DNA of 64,000 nt from the NCBI RefSeq assembly GCF_002216065.1, contig NZ_CP022282.1, positions 372,001 to 436,000 of the forward strand, written 5' to 3'. The notes beneath the pieces were generated by a model that had not been told where the DNA came from, did no database searches, and saw only the letters and a list, made by a program, of their open reading frames with translations. Origin of the DNA: Chryseobacterium sp. T16E-39 (lineage in GTDB: Bacteria > Bacteroidota > Bacteroidia > Flavobacteriales > Weeksellaceae). This document shows, piece by piece, positions 25,091-35,010 of this stretch (positions within the stretch are counted from its first letter, which is position 1; every line of letters starts with the position of its first letter). The position numbers were made by a program, and so were the translations under genes.

Positions 25091-28000
25091 TTAATTGAGC
25101 TTACAGGAATAAAAACAGCATTGCCCGAAGAGCTGCCTGTTGTTTCTCAATCAGCGAGTGAGAGCGTTAAAAACGATGTAAAGCCAGCTGCCATGGAAAG
25201 ACAGATTACAAGAAATACATCAGCTGTTAATGAGCCTATTGCCATTATTGGTCTTTCAGGTAAATATCCTCAAGCTAAAAACCTTTCAGAATTTTGGGAG
25301 AACCTTAAATCAGGAAAAGACAGTATTACGGAAATCCCTGAAGATCGTTGGGACTTGACCGATTTTTATGACGAAGAAAAAGGAAAAGCAGGAAAAAGCT
25401 ACAGCAAATGGGGTGGATTTATTGATCAGATTGATCATTTTGACCCATTGTTTTTTAATATTTCGGTTCGTGAAGCAGAACTCATGGATCCGCAGGCGCG
25501 TTTATTTCTTCAGACTGCCTGGGAAACATTTGAAGATGCAGGATATCCTAAAAAGAAACTGGAAGGTGGAAAAGATAAAAATGCTACCCAACCACAGATA
25601 GGGGTGTATGTAGGGGTGATGTATGAAGAATATCCATTGTTTGGAGCTGAAGAAAACGCAAAAGGAAATTTTGTAAATCCAGGGGGAAGTATCAGCAGTA
25701 TCGCTAACCGGGTATCTTACTTTTTCAATCTGAACGGACCTAGTATGGCAGTAGATACGATGTGTTCATCTTCTTTAACAGCAATACATCTAGCCTGTGA
25801 AAGTATCCAGAATGGTAATTGTACAATGGCTTTAGCCGGAGGGGTAAATATCAGTGTACATCCGAATAAGTATCTCATGCTGAGCCAGGGAATGTTTGTT
25901 TCCAGTAAAGGCAGATGTGAAAGTTTTGGTGAAGGTGGCGAAGGGTATGTTCCGGGTGAAGGAGTAGGCGCTGTATTGTTAAAGTCATACAGTCAGGCAG
26001 TAGCAGATGGAGACCGTATTTACGGTTTAATTAAAGGGACAGCTCTGAATCACGGAGGTAAAACCAACGGATATACCGTACCGAATCCAAAAGCACAGGC
26101 TTCTGTTATCAAAGCAGCGATGAAAAAGGCAGGTGTAAAAGCTGAAGACTTTAGCTATATCGAAGCTCACGGGACCGGAACAAGTCTTGGAGATCCTATC
26201 GAAATAGCAGGATTAAACAAAGCTTTTGAATCTAAAAACAAACAATTCTGTAGTATAGGTTCCGTAAAATCTAATATCGGACATTGTGAATCAGCAGCCG
26301 GAATATCGGGATTGACCAAGGTCTTGCTACAAATGCAACATCGTCAGTTGGTACCATCACTACATTCTGCGGTACTGAATCCTAATATAAAATTTGAAAA
26401 TACACCATTTAAGGTTCAACAGGAGCTTGAAGAATGGCCTGCATTAAACAATAAACCAAGGCTTGCAGGAATCAGTGGATTTGGTGCTGGCGGAAGTAAT
26501 GCGCACCTGATTATCGAAGAATATGTAGGTGAAAATGTTTCTTATAAACAGCAAATGCCATTGGTGATTGTATTATCGGCCAAAGATGAAGAAAGACTTC
26601 ATATAATTGTTAAGAACCTGAAAAAGCATATCGAAAACCAACCTGAAATCAATCTTGATGACCTTGCTTATACCCTTCAAACGGGAAGAGAAGCAATGGA
26701 AGAAAGATTGGCTTTTATTGCAGAAGATAAAGAAAATCTACTTTTACAACTGTCTTGTTATCTGGAACAAAATACAGAGAATTTATATATTGGTAACATC
26801 CACAATGATCATCTGGGAATCTCATTAGAAGGAAAGTCAGGCATGGCCTATCTGGAAAGTATCATCAGAGAAAAGGAGAGTCATTCTTTAGCGCAACTAT
26901 GGGTAAAAGGGGTGAATATCGACTGGAATCTGATCTATAATAATGAAAAGCCATCTATGATTGCGCTACCATCTTATCCTTTTGCGAATGAGCGGTATTG
27001 GTTTCCAAAGGGAGAAGGAGAATTATCATTAAAAGCAGCATCAAAACTTCACCCTTTATTGCATAGCAATACGTCCAACCTTAAAGAACAACAGTTTACA
27101 AGCATTTTCACCGGGAAAGAATCGTTTTTAACGGATCATCTGGTACATGATGTTAAAACATTACCTGGAGTGGCTTATTTGGAGCTGGCAAGAGAAGCAG
27201 GAGAGCAATCTGTACAGGAAAAAATAACAAAATTAAAAGACGTTAGCTGGTTAAATCCAATCCAGATAAAACATAAAGAGCAAATTGTTTTTACCAGTTT
27301 ATTTACTTCAGAAGATGAAATAGAATTTGAAATCTATACCCATGACAATACGGAACAGGTACATTGTAGAGGTATTGTATCTACTGATGAGTTGGTTCCT
27401 GCAGAGCAAAAGGATATTAAAACAATAAAATCTGTATTCAAGCAAGAAATAAATGGGAAGGAATGTTATGCTTTATTCAGCGGAGCCGGGTTAGGATATG
27501 GTAAAAGTTTTCGTGGAATTCAGGAAATGTACTACAGTGAAGATGAGGTTTTATCCAGGATTTCATTACCTGCGGATCACACTTTTGGTTTAACACCAGG
27601 AATTCTGGACAGTGCACTGCAAACCTGTATAGGAATACAATTGGCAAAAAGCAATAAAGAAATCTTATTACCATTTAGCGTAACTGAAATAGAGTTACAT
27701 CGCGATTTAACAGCTGAATTGTGGTGTCACGTTAAGAAAAACAAAGCAGGAAAGAGAGTAAGCAGCTATGATATTGATCTTTTGAATGATCAGGGACAGG
27801 TTGTTCTTCGTTTCAAAGAACTCGTATTATTGCCGGTGAACGGTTTTGTAGCAAATGATCATGTTAATGATACTGAAATGGCTCCAAAAGGACTTAGCTT
27901 ATTTGCTGATCATTGGAAATTCGAACCCGAACCAACACAGTCACTTACTGATGCAACCCCTATCATCATATTGGCGGGAGGATCCGGAACAATGGCTGAT

Positions 28001-28699
28001 GATCTTTATAATCATTTTTCATTAACAGTTACCGCTATTAATACGGTTAAAGAAGAAGATTTCTTTATGGAAATACTTTCTCTGGCAAAAATGGTGATGC
28101 CTCATAAAAATGCTACCCAAATTGTAGTTGCTTGTAGCGAGGATCAATATTATCAGTACGGTTTTATTACAGGTTTACTAAAAACATTAACCCAGGAAAA
28201 CCCAAGGATTACAGGAAAACTGATCACAGTAGAAGATCTGGTATTTCAGAATATGGAAGAATTGGGTGGTATTCTGACCAACGAACAAAAGAATACAGAC
28301 CATGAAGTACGCTATTTAGCAGGAAAACGTGAGGTAAGATCAATGGAAAGCATTTTAGTTGATTCTTCCACAGCTCCTGTTCAGATCAAATCAGACGGCG
28401 TGTATCTGATTACCGGTGGAGCTGGTGGATTAGGGTTAATCTTTGCAGGATATATTAATAAAACGGCAGGGGCAAAAATTATCTTAACAGGTAGAAGCTC
28501 ACACTTGAACTCTTCTCAACAAAATGCTGTAGATCAATTAGGCAATGCATTCTATTATCCTTGCGACATCAGCGATGAATCAGCAGTCAATGGTCTTGTT
28601 CAAAATATCATTGAAAATCACACAAAACTTGATGGTATTATTCACAGTGCAGGAGTTATTCGTGACAGTATGATCCTTCAGAAAACAAAAAAGAAGTAA
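22760..28699 (+). CDS. trans-AT polyketide synthase, modules 6 (from DH) and 7 (to mid-KR); ends at a frameshift
   Basis: 1,979 residues. The start is ATG 22760: a TGA at 22739 closes the frame and no other start is available. Order: DH6 (lacking its first strand), KR6, ACP6 (Ser 24962), KS7 (about 25235-26520, Cys 25763), DH7 (HLVHD...LP, Gly to Asp; DSALQ), and the first half of KR7 (TGGAGGLG near 28420). It stops at TAA 28697 in the middle of the KR. Adding one A to the six-A run at 28687-28692 continues the KR in frame as EVKEVFAAKIKG, so the stop is an indel, either real or a sequencing error. The rest of the enzyme is in the next two frames, and 22760-43280 is best read as one gene. Confidence 0.9.
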   Translation: MRKHQFNSIYNGKEFFLTDHKVLGTKILPGVTYLEMARAAGEYVAGKSITQLRDINWLQPVEFSDLSVQLYMNVVEQEDRLTYEIFSGETDIQLHTKGILGTANQQSPEMRDINHLCDLFKDSGNYKKGAEFYQIMNSIGLEYGNTFQGIQEMYYDGKAALSKIVLPAEEGFVWTPGMMDSALQTCLGISLADQNQQLMLPFSVREMNIYQALPEEIWCYVTKNRSGKLANSYDIELLDNTGEVVIRFSEFVVVPLEKNTKANDSANVIPELHLYNYNWKAETLAINTELSTEEKGDAPLLLLAGGSAVMADQLSQRLECEVKTIGEGTTESVFIQVLEEIQNKKSPKLKIHFVYLVADELEYGFISAMLKTAVQENQLLQAKTIGVESFSINELDSLTEILLEERGNHEPEVRYHSGQREVRSLTKISDENLGLKTEIKENGVYLITGGAGGLGLIFADYLNTIPGAKLILTGRSELTSTQQEKVKGFRNAQYERCDVTDVKSVNDLIKKIKSTYGSLNGIIHSAGTTRDSLITNKTTGEVHDVFSAKIAGAMNIDQATKDQELDFMMFCSSVAGVFGNTGQADYAAANAWLDHFAGYRENERLQGKRTGKTLSINWPLWKEGGMQIDAEQEKYMANHFGLWSMPTSDGISAFEILLNSAASQGVVVYGEEDKLNAWVNGSLSPKTSQKKPATNDKALYAASMVYLGDVMTKELRMKNHKLEADTSFEQYGIDSIMITKLTNRLESIFNNIPRTLFFECQTLAEVTEFFVDAYPEKLIELTGIKTALPEELPVVSQSASESVKNDVKPAAMERQITRNTSAVNEPIAIIGLSGKYPQAKNLSEFWENLKSGKDSITEIPEDRWDLTDFYDEEKGKAGKSYSKWGGFIDQIDHFDPLFFNISVREAELMDPQARLFLQTAWETFEDAGYPKKKLEGGKDKNATQPQIGVYVGVMYEEYPLFGAEENAKGNFVNPGGSISSIANRVSYFFNLNGPSMAVDTMCSSSLTAIHLACESIQNGNCTMALAGGVNISVHPNKYLMLSQGMFVSSKGRCESFGEGGEGYVPGEGVGAVLLKSYSQAVADGDRIYGLIKGTALNHGGKTNGYTVPNPKAQASVIKAAMKKAGVKAEDFSYIEAHGTGTSLGDPIEIAGLNKAFESKNKQFCSIGSVKSNIGHCESAAGISGLTKVLLQMQHRQLVPSLHSAVLNPNIKFENTPFKVQQELEEWPALNNKPRLAGISGFGAGGSNAHLIIEEYVGENVSYKQQMPLVIVLSAKDEERLHIIVKNLKKHIENQPEINLDDLAYTLQTGREAMEERLAFIAEDKENLLLQLSCYLEQNTENLYIGNIHNDHLGISLEGKSGMAYLESIIREKESHSLAQLWVKGVNIDWNLIYNNEKPSMIALPSYPFANERYWFPKGEGELSLKAASKLHPLLHSNTSNLKEQQFTSIFTGKESFLTDHLVHDVKTLPGVAYLELAREAGEQSVQEKITKLKDVSWLNPIQIKHKEQIVFTSLFTSEDEIEFEIYTHDNTEQVHCRGIVSTDELVPAEQKDIKTIKSVFKQEINGKECYALFSGAGLGYGKSFRGIQEMYYSEDEVLSRISLPADHTFGLTPGILDSALQTCIGIQLAKSNKEILLPFSVTEIELHRDLTAELWCHVKKNKAGKRVSSYDIDLLNDQGQVVLRFKELVLLPVNGFVANDHVNDTEMAPKGLSLFADHWKFEPEPTQSLTDATPIIILAGGSGTMADDLYNHFSLTVTAINTVKEEDFFMEILSLAKMVMPHKNATQIVVACSEDQYYQYGFITGLLKTLTQENPRITGKLITVEDLVFQNMEELGGILTNEQKNTDHEVRYLAGKREVRSMESILVDSSTAPVQIKSDGVYLITGGAGGLGLIFAGYINKTAGAKIILTGRSSHLNSSQQNAVDQLGNAFYYPCDISDESAVNGLVQNIIENHTKLDGIIHSAGVIRDSMILQKTKKK

Positions 28700-29410
28700 A
28701 AGAAGTTTTTGCTGCTAAAATAAAAGGAACCAGAAACCTGGATCTTGCAACGAAAGATATTCCTTTAGAGTTCATGATCACTTGCTCTTCCGTAGCAGGT
28801 GTGAATGGAAATGCCGGGCAGTCTGATTATGCTTCAGCAAATACCTGGATGGATAATTATGCTCACTACAGAGAAAGTGAACGCATGAATGGCAGACGCT
28901 ATGGAAAAACATTAAGTGTCAACTGGCCACTCTGGAAAGAAGGTGGAATGCACATCAGTGCTGAAGCAGAAATCTTTATGATGCAACACTTTGGTTTGGC
29001 ACCGATGCCAACTGACGTGGGAGTTGAAGCATTTGAAAGCTTAATGAACAGTGGGATTACTCAGGGAATGGTATTGTTTGGACAAGCTAAAGAAGAGATG
29101 GTTTTGGTGGAGAAATCAGAAGAAAGATCTTACTCTTCATCAATACAAACTTCTGTCAATAATGATAGCCTATACGATGCATCCATGATCTATCTGCGTG
29201 GTCTACTTGCAAAAGAACTGAGAATGCCAGAAGAAAAATTAAAGGCTGAAGTTCCTTTTGAACAGTACGGAATTGATTCTGTATTGGTGATCAGACTTTC
29301 CAATTGCCTGCAGGATGTGTTTGGTAAGCTACCTCGTACTTTATTCTTTGAGTACCTTACTCTGAAAGAGCTTTGTGGCTACTTTATGGAAGCCCATCGT
29401 TCATTGCTTT
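25235..29410 (+). other. PKS module 7: KS7-DH-KR-ACP, with frameshift in KR
   Basis: KS7 has Cys codon 25763 in DTMCSSS. The DH keeps His and Pro but has Asp for Gly, and DSALQ. KR7 has TGGAGGLG before the indel, SSVAG...DYASAN and VNWPLWKEGG after it. ACP Ser codon 29278 in GIDS. Apart from the one-base break the module looks complete. Confidence 0.8.
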
Positions 29411-30099
29411 TAGAATTAACAGGCTTAGCGGTGGTTAAAGTTTCGACACCTGTGGCAAAAGAAGTGACAAAAACGGAAAGACCTGTTGAACTTCAAAGCA
29501 GACGTCAGCGTTTTTCAACAGTACAGCATCAATCCGGACATAAAAATAAAAGCGAAGATATTGCCATTATCGGGATCAGTGGACGTTATCCCGATGCCAA
29601 TAACCTTGAAGAATTCTGGGAAAACCTTAAAATCGGAAAAGACTGTATTACGCAGGTTCCGGCAGACCGTTGGAATGCGGATGAAATGTACCACGAAGAA
29701 AAAGGACGTCCGGGAAAAAGCTACAGCAAATGGGGCGGATTTATGAATGACATCGATAAGTTTGACCCCTTATTTTTCAGTATCTCACCAAGAGAAGCGG
29801 AATTGATGGATCCTCAGGAACGTCTTTTCCTGCAGACTGTTTGGGAAACGATAGAAGATGCCGGATATACCCGTGACAGCATACGTTCAGAAGATGCCGA
29901 AACCGGAATTGCTAAGAAAATAGGAGTCTATGCAGGAGTAATGTACGAAGAGTACCAATTATTCGGTGCTGAGGAAAGAATGAAAGGGAATTTTGTAACA
30001 CCAGCAGGTATTGCGAGCAGTATTGCTAACAGGATCTCTTACTTTTTAATTTCAACGGTCCAAGCATGGCTGTTGATACCATGTGTTCTTCCTCATTAA
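28774..30099 (+). CDS. trans-AT polyketide synthase fragment: end of KR7, ACP7, start of KS8
   Basis: 441 residues from the first ATG, but coding similarity in this frame begins at about 28693, right after the A-run indel, so the ATG is internal and not a real start. It holds the KR7 catalytic part, ACP7 (Ser 29278) and the first half of KS8 (from 29557: GRYPDANNLEEFW). The sense ends near 30047, where a five-T run at 30043-30047 breaks the frame; the residues after that up to the stop at 30099 are out-of-frame text. Adding one T restores YFFNFNGPSMAVDTMCSSS. It is a middle piece of the 22760-43280 gene. Confidence 0.8.
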   Translation: MITCSSVAGVNGNAGQSDYASANTWMDNYAHYRESERMNGRRYGKTLSVNWPLWKEGGMHISAEAEIFMMQHFGLAPMPTDVGVEAFESLMNSGITQGMVLFGQAKEEMVLVEKSEERSYSSSIQTSVNNDSLYDASMIYLRGLLAKELRMPEEKLKAEVPFEQYGIDSVLVIRLSNCLQDVFGKLPRTLFFEYLTLKELCGYFMEAHRSLLLELTGLAVVKVSTPVAKEVTKTERPVELQSRRQRFSTVQHQSGHKNKSEDIAIIGISGRYPDANNLEEFWENLKIGKDCITQVPADRWNADEMYHEEKGRPGKSYSKWGGFMNDIDKFDPLFFSISPREAELMDPQERLFLQTVWETIEDAGYTRDSIRSEDAETGIAKKIGVYAGVMYEEYQLFGAEERMKGNFVTPAGIASSIANRISYFLISTVQAWLLIPCVLPH

Positions 30100-33000
30100 C
30101 GGCTATTCATTTAGCATGTAATGATCTGATTATCGGAAATACCGACGTAGCGGTTGCCGGAGGAGTGAACATCAGCGTACATCCTAACAAATACCTGATG
30201 CTAAGTCAGGGACGTTTTGTGTCCGGAGCTGGTCGTTGCGAGAGTTTTGGGCAAGGTGGTGATGGATATGTGCCTGGCGAAGGGGTTGGAGCGGTATTAT
30301 TAAAGCGTGTAAGTGAAGCGATCAAAGATGGCGACCACATTTATGGTTTGATTAAAGGAACAGCCTTAAATCACGGTGGTAAAACCAATGGATATACAGT
30401 TCCTAATCCAAAAGCGCAGGCAGCGGTAATCAAAAATGCAATCGAAAAAAGTGGTGTAAAGGCAAGCGATTTAAGTTATGTAGAAGCTCATGGAACAGGA
30501 ACAAGTCTTGGTGATCCGATCGAAATAGCAGGGCTAAACAGAGCTTTTGAAACAACGGAAAAACAGTTTTGCAGCATTGGTTCTGTTAAATCAAATATTG
30601 GGCATTGTGAATCAGCAGCCGGTATTTCGGGATTAACTAAAGTAATCTTACAGCTTAAGCATCAGCAATTGGTACCATCATTACATTCTGCTGTTCTAAA
30701 TCCTGATATCGATTTCGAAAACAGTCCTTTTAAAGTACAACAACAGCTAGAAGCATGGCCGGCATCTGAGGGAAAACCACGTATCGCCGGAATCAGTGGA
30801 TTTGGTGCAGGGGGTAGCAATGCTCATATCATCATCGAAGAATATCCAGTGTTACCAGTCAGAAAATTAGGATATGAAATGCCTGCGATCATTGCATTAT
30901 CAGCAAAACACGCCAGTAGAATTGCCATTCAGGTAGATAATTTGAAAAAGTTTTTAGAAAAAAATAGTCAGGCTGATTTATATGATATCGCCTATACATT
31001 GCAAGTTGGTAGAGAAGAAATGGAGGAGAGACTGGCATTCATTGCAACTGATAAGGATGATTTAATGGTTCAGTTAAGCGATTATCTGGAGCATAAAACT
31101 ATGAATCCAATCAGGGGTAACGTCCGTAAAAAAGATGAAAATTATATTCAACATAAAAATGATTTGCTTTCTATCGCAATGGCTTGGGTGAATGGAGTAG
31201 AAACAGACTGGATATCACTTTATCCAAACGGACTTCCTTCAAGAATCAGTTTACCAGTGTATCCATTTATGAAAGACCGTTACTGGATTCCTATCGTAAA
31301 CGACGGAATTGTACAACGTGGTCAGACTAATCTGCATCCATTATTGCACAGCAATGACTCCGACCTGAGTGAGCAGAAATTTATAAGCACCTATACGGGA
31401 AAAGAAGATTTCTTAACACAATGTGAGATCACTAATTATAAGGAATTACCACAACCTGCTCTACTAGAGCTGGCAAGAGAGGCTGGGGAAAGAAGTTTAC
31501 GTCAACGGATTACACAACTGAGAAATGTATCATGGATTGATCCTATACGAGTAAACGGAGTTCCTGCCAATGTTCAGATCAACCTGTTTAATGCAGGAAA
31601 TGAGATTGGATATGAAATTTATACAAGACATAAAGAAAATAAAGCACAGCTTAATGGTCAAGGTTTGTTAAACGCAGAGTTTCAGCAACCTCATGATCAG
31701 AAAGATATTGAAAATCTGGTTTCACAATATCAGTATTCTCTTGAAAAAGAAACACTTTATAGCTTATTTGCGAAGGTCGGTAAGAATTATGCAGCTGATT
31801 TTCAGGGGGTAGAAATATTATATTTCGATAAGCATGATGCATTGGCAAAAATTGTATTACCGGTTACGGATGAGTTTATCCTTTCTCCGGGAGTATTGGA
31901 CAATATTGTACAGACCAGTACGGGGTGGCTGTTAAGTCAAGGAGAGGAATCTCTTTATCAACCTTCAGATGCAGCCGAAATAACCATTTTTGGAACATTA
32001 CCTTCAGTGATCTGGTGCTACGCCACTTTTGAGAAAAAGCAAAATGGAGCTTTCTGTTGTCAAATGGATATTATGGATGAGGAAGGAATCGTCTTATTGC
32101 ATTTCAGAGACCTGGTATTGTCGCCTCAGGTGACCTCTCATGACACTTCAGGCAAAGCTTCATCCATCGCCCATAAACCAATGTGGGACAGGATAATTAC
32201 ACAACCGGAAAATTTAGCTTTAATTGAAGGAAAACATCTTCTTGTAACAGGGGATTCAGATCCTTTATTTAGTGAAGAACTTGGAAAATGGCTGGTGAAT
32301 CAGGGAGCAGAAGTGTATACGACAGAAGTCTTAGATACCATTCCAGATGATGTATCGGGTGTTTATCTTTTACAGGGATTAACTGGTATTGAGGACGATT
32401 CATTAACAGATGATCATTCTGCAAGAGAATTGGCTGTATTTACAAGCATAAAACAATTATTAGACACAGGAATCAAAGGCATGAAGCTTACAGTATTCAC
32501 TTCCAATACACAAAAGGTTTTACCGGATAGTATGGTAACATCAGCAGGAAGTGGAATTATAGGCATGACAGGAGCTTTGGTGAAAGAACAACCACAATGG
32601 ACAGTAAACCGAATTGATCTGGATCATTTTTCTTTAAAAGATCCTGCAGGAATCAATTGGAAAGATCTATTTGCTGTAAGTCTGGATAATAAAGAAAATG
32701 CAGTTACTGCAGTTAGAAATAGACATTATTACAGACAGCATTTATACCCTGTTGTATTACCTGAGGTAAATTCTTCAATAGTTAGAAACGGAGGGACTTA
32801 TGTATTCTTAGGTGGTGCCGGTGGATTAGGAAAAGCAACTTCAGAATACCTGGTGAAAAAATACCAGGCGAAGATCATTTGGTTAGGAAGAAGGGCAGTT
32901 GATGAGGGGATTATGATGGCACAAGAAGAAATTGCTAAGCTAGGTCAGAAGCCTGAATATTATCAATGTGATGCCACAGATTCAGAACAGGTTGAAAGAG

Positions 33001-35010
33001 CCTATAAAATGATTAAGGAAAATCACCAGGAGGTACATGGTTTATTTCATTCAGCGATCGTATTACACGATATGCTTTTGAAAAATATGACCGAAGATGA
33101 TTATAAAAAAGCATTGATGCCTAAATCTCTGTCCAGCCAGAATTTGGTGCAGACTTTCAAAAATGAACCTCTTGATTTTATTTGTTTCTATTCCTCGGCA
33201 CAGGCATTGGTTCATGCTCCGGGGCAGGCTAATTATGCTTCAGGATGTTCTTTTAAAGATAGTTATGCCCTTAATGTAAACCATCAGTTGAATATTCCTG
33301 TTAGAATTATCAACTGGGGATATTGGGGAGAGATCGGTATTGTATCAGCGGATGGCTATAAAGAAAAAATGAAACAGGCGGGCATTGAAAGCATTGATAC
33401 AGAAGAAGGAATGCATTTACTCGAAACTGTATTGAATAGTAATGAACAACAAATTGTTGCCCTAAAGCTCTCTGCTGCAACAGCTGCTGCTATGCCTACC
33501 ATGCATCATAATAAAGAGATTTCACAAGTTGAATTCAGCTCAGTATTACAATTGGAGGAAGCAGACGCCCTTATCTATCCAAAAGCAGATGAGCAGGATC
33601 AGATATTTGAGATGCTTTGTTGTAAAGGGATATTGAAAGTATTACTTCAATTGGGACTGGAAGACAAGCAGACTACAGGGCAAACAATCAGTAGTTTAAG
33701 ATCTCAGCTTTCCATTAGTGATAAATACGAACAGTTATTTTTTGTTTTGATTGACTTATTGGAGACAAAGGGATATGTGTCTGTAAAAGATGCTCAGGTT
33801 TTTGTAACTGCAGAAACGAAAGAAGAGCTCAATGATTTCGATTTCGAACAGCAGATGGGTGAGCTGGTAATGAAAGGACAGGAATATCGTCCTCATGGGA
33901 CACTGCTTAAGATTTGTCTGGAGTCATTTATAGAAATCATCACAGGGAAAATCCAGGCCACTTCAGTGATGTTTCCAGGAGGAAGTATGGATTATGTAAG
34001 TGGCATTTACAAAGGAAATGCTCAGTCAGATTACTTCAATGACTTGCTGACGGGGGTCATCAAAAATTCTGTGGCTGCCAGTATTCCTTATTTGAAACCG
34101 GGCGAAAAGATCCGAATATTGGAAGTAGGTGCAGGAACCGGAGGAACCAGTCAGTTTGTTTTCAAAGCATTGGAACCTTATAAAGATCATCTTTTCTATT
34201 TGTACACGGATCTGTCACACAGCTTCCTTCATTACGCAGAACAGCAGTATAAAACAATGGCGCCGTATCTGGAAACTGCTATTTTGAATATAGAATCGGA
34301 TCCTTCTGATCAACAGATAGAAATAGGAAGTTATGATATTGTGATTGGTGCTAATGTAGTACATGCCACTAAAAACATGGCCGTAACCCTGAATAATATC
34401 AAAGCCTTATTAAAGCAGGATGGCTTACTCATTATGAACGAAATAGCACGCACAGAACTGTTTACCACACTGACCTTCGGATTATTAGACGGGTGGTGGC
34501 TGTATGAAGATGGCGGAATACGATTAAAAGGAAGTCCGGGACTATCAGCAGAAGGTTGGAAAGATGTTCTGAAAGAAACAGGTTATTTAGAGCCTGTAAG
34601 CTATCCTGAAGCCAGACTTTCACAACAGATCATATGTGCTACGAGTGATGGAAAGATCATTTCAGCATCAAAACAACCAGAGAAAAAACATGAAATTAAA
34701 ACAACAGCTGTTGCTCCACAAATCACAGCTGTTCCAAAACAGAAAATGCCTGTTATGAAAAAAACAATAGATAATAATAGCCTGATCAGTCAGCTTACTA
34801 AAATAGCTGCGGATTTAATTAAACTTCCACCAGGCAATTTTGATATAGAATGTCAGTTTATGGATTATGGTTTTGATTCCATTCTTAGCATGGAGCTGAT
34901 CAAGAACATTAATGAGAAACTGAACGTCAACTTAAAATCCACAGATATTTTCAGCTATGGAACCGTTCAACAGCTTGCTGATTATTTAATGCAGAATTTT
35001 AGCGAAGCAT
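29557..35010 (+). other. PKS module 8: KS8-DH(inactive)-KR-cMT-ACP, with frameshift in KS
   Basis: KS8 has Cys codon 30084. The DH region (about 31330-32130) aligns end to end with the others but reads FLTQCEITNYKELPQ, so the catalytic His is Cys and the following PGVAYLE is lost. The KR (about 32170-33480) has LGGAGGLG and YASGC in place of YxxxN, a KR subtype seen in other trans-AT enzymes. A C-methyltransferase follows (about 33560-34680) with the S-adenosylmethionine loop LEVGAGTGGTS. ACP Ser codon 34878. Expected to add an alpha-methyl and leave a hydroxyl. Confidence 0.85.

Noticed and set aside
28774..30099. The 441-residue frame as a separate gene
   Set aside because: Both ends are explained by one-base homopolymer contractions; it is the middle of one larger PKS gene.
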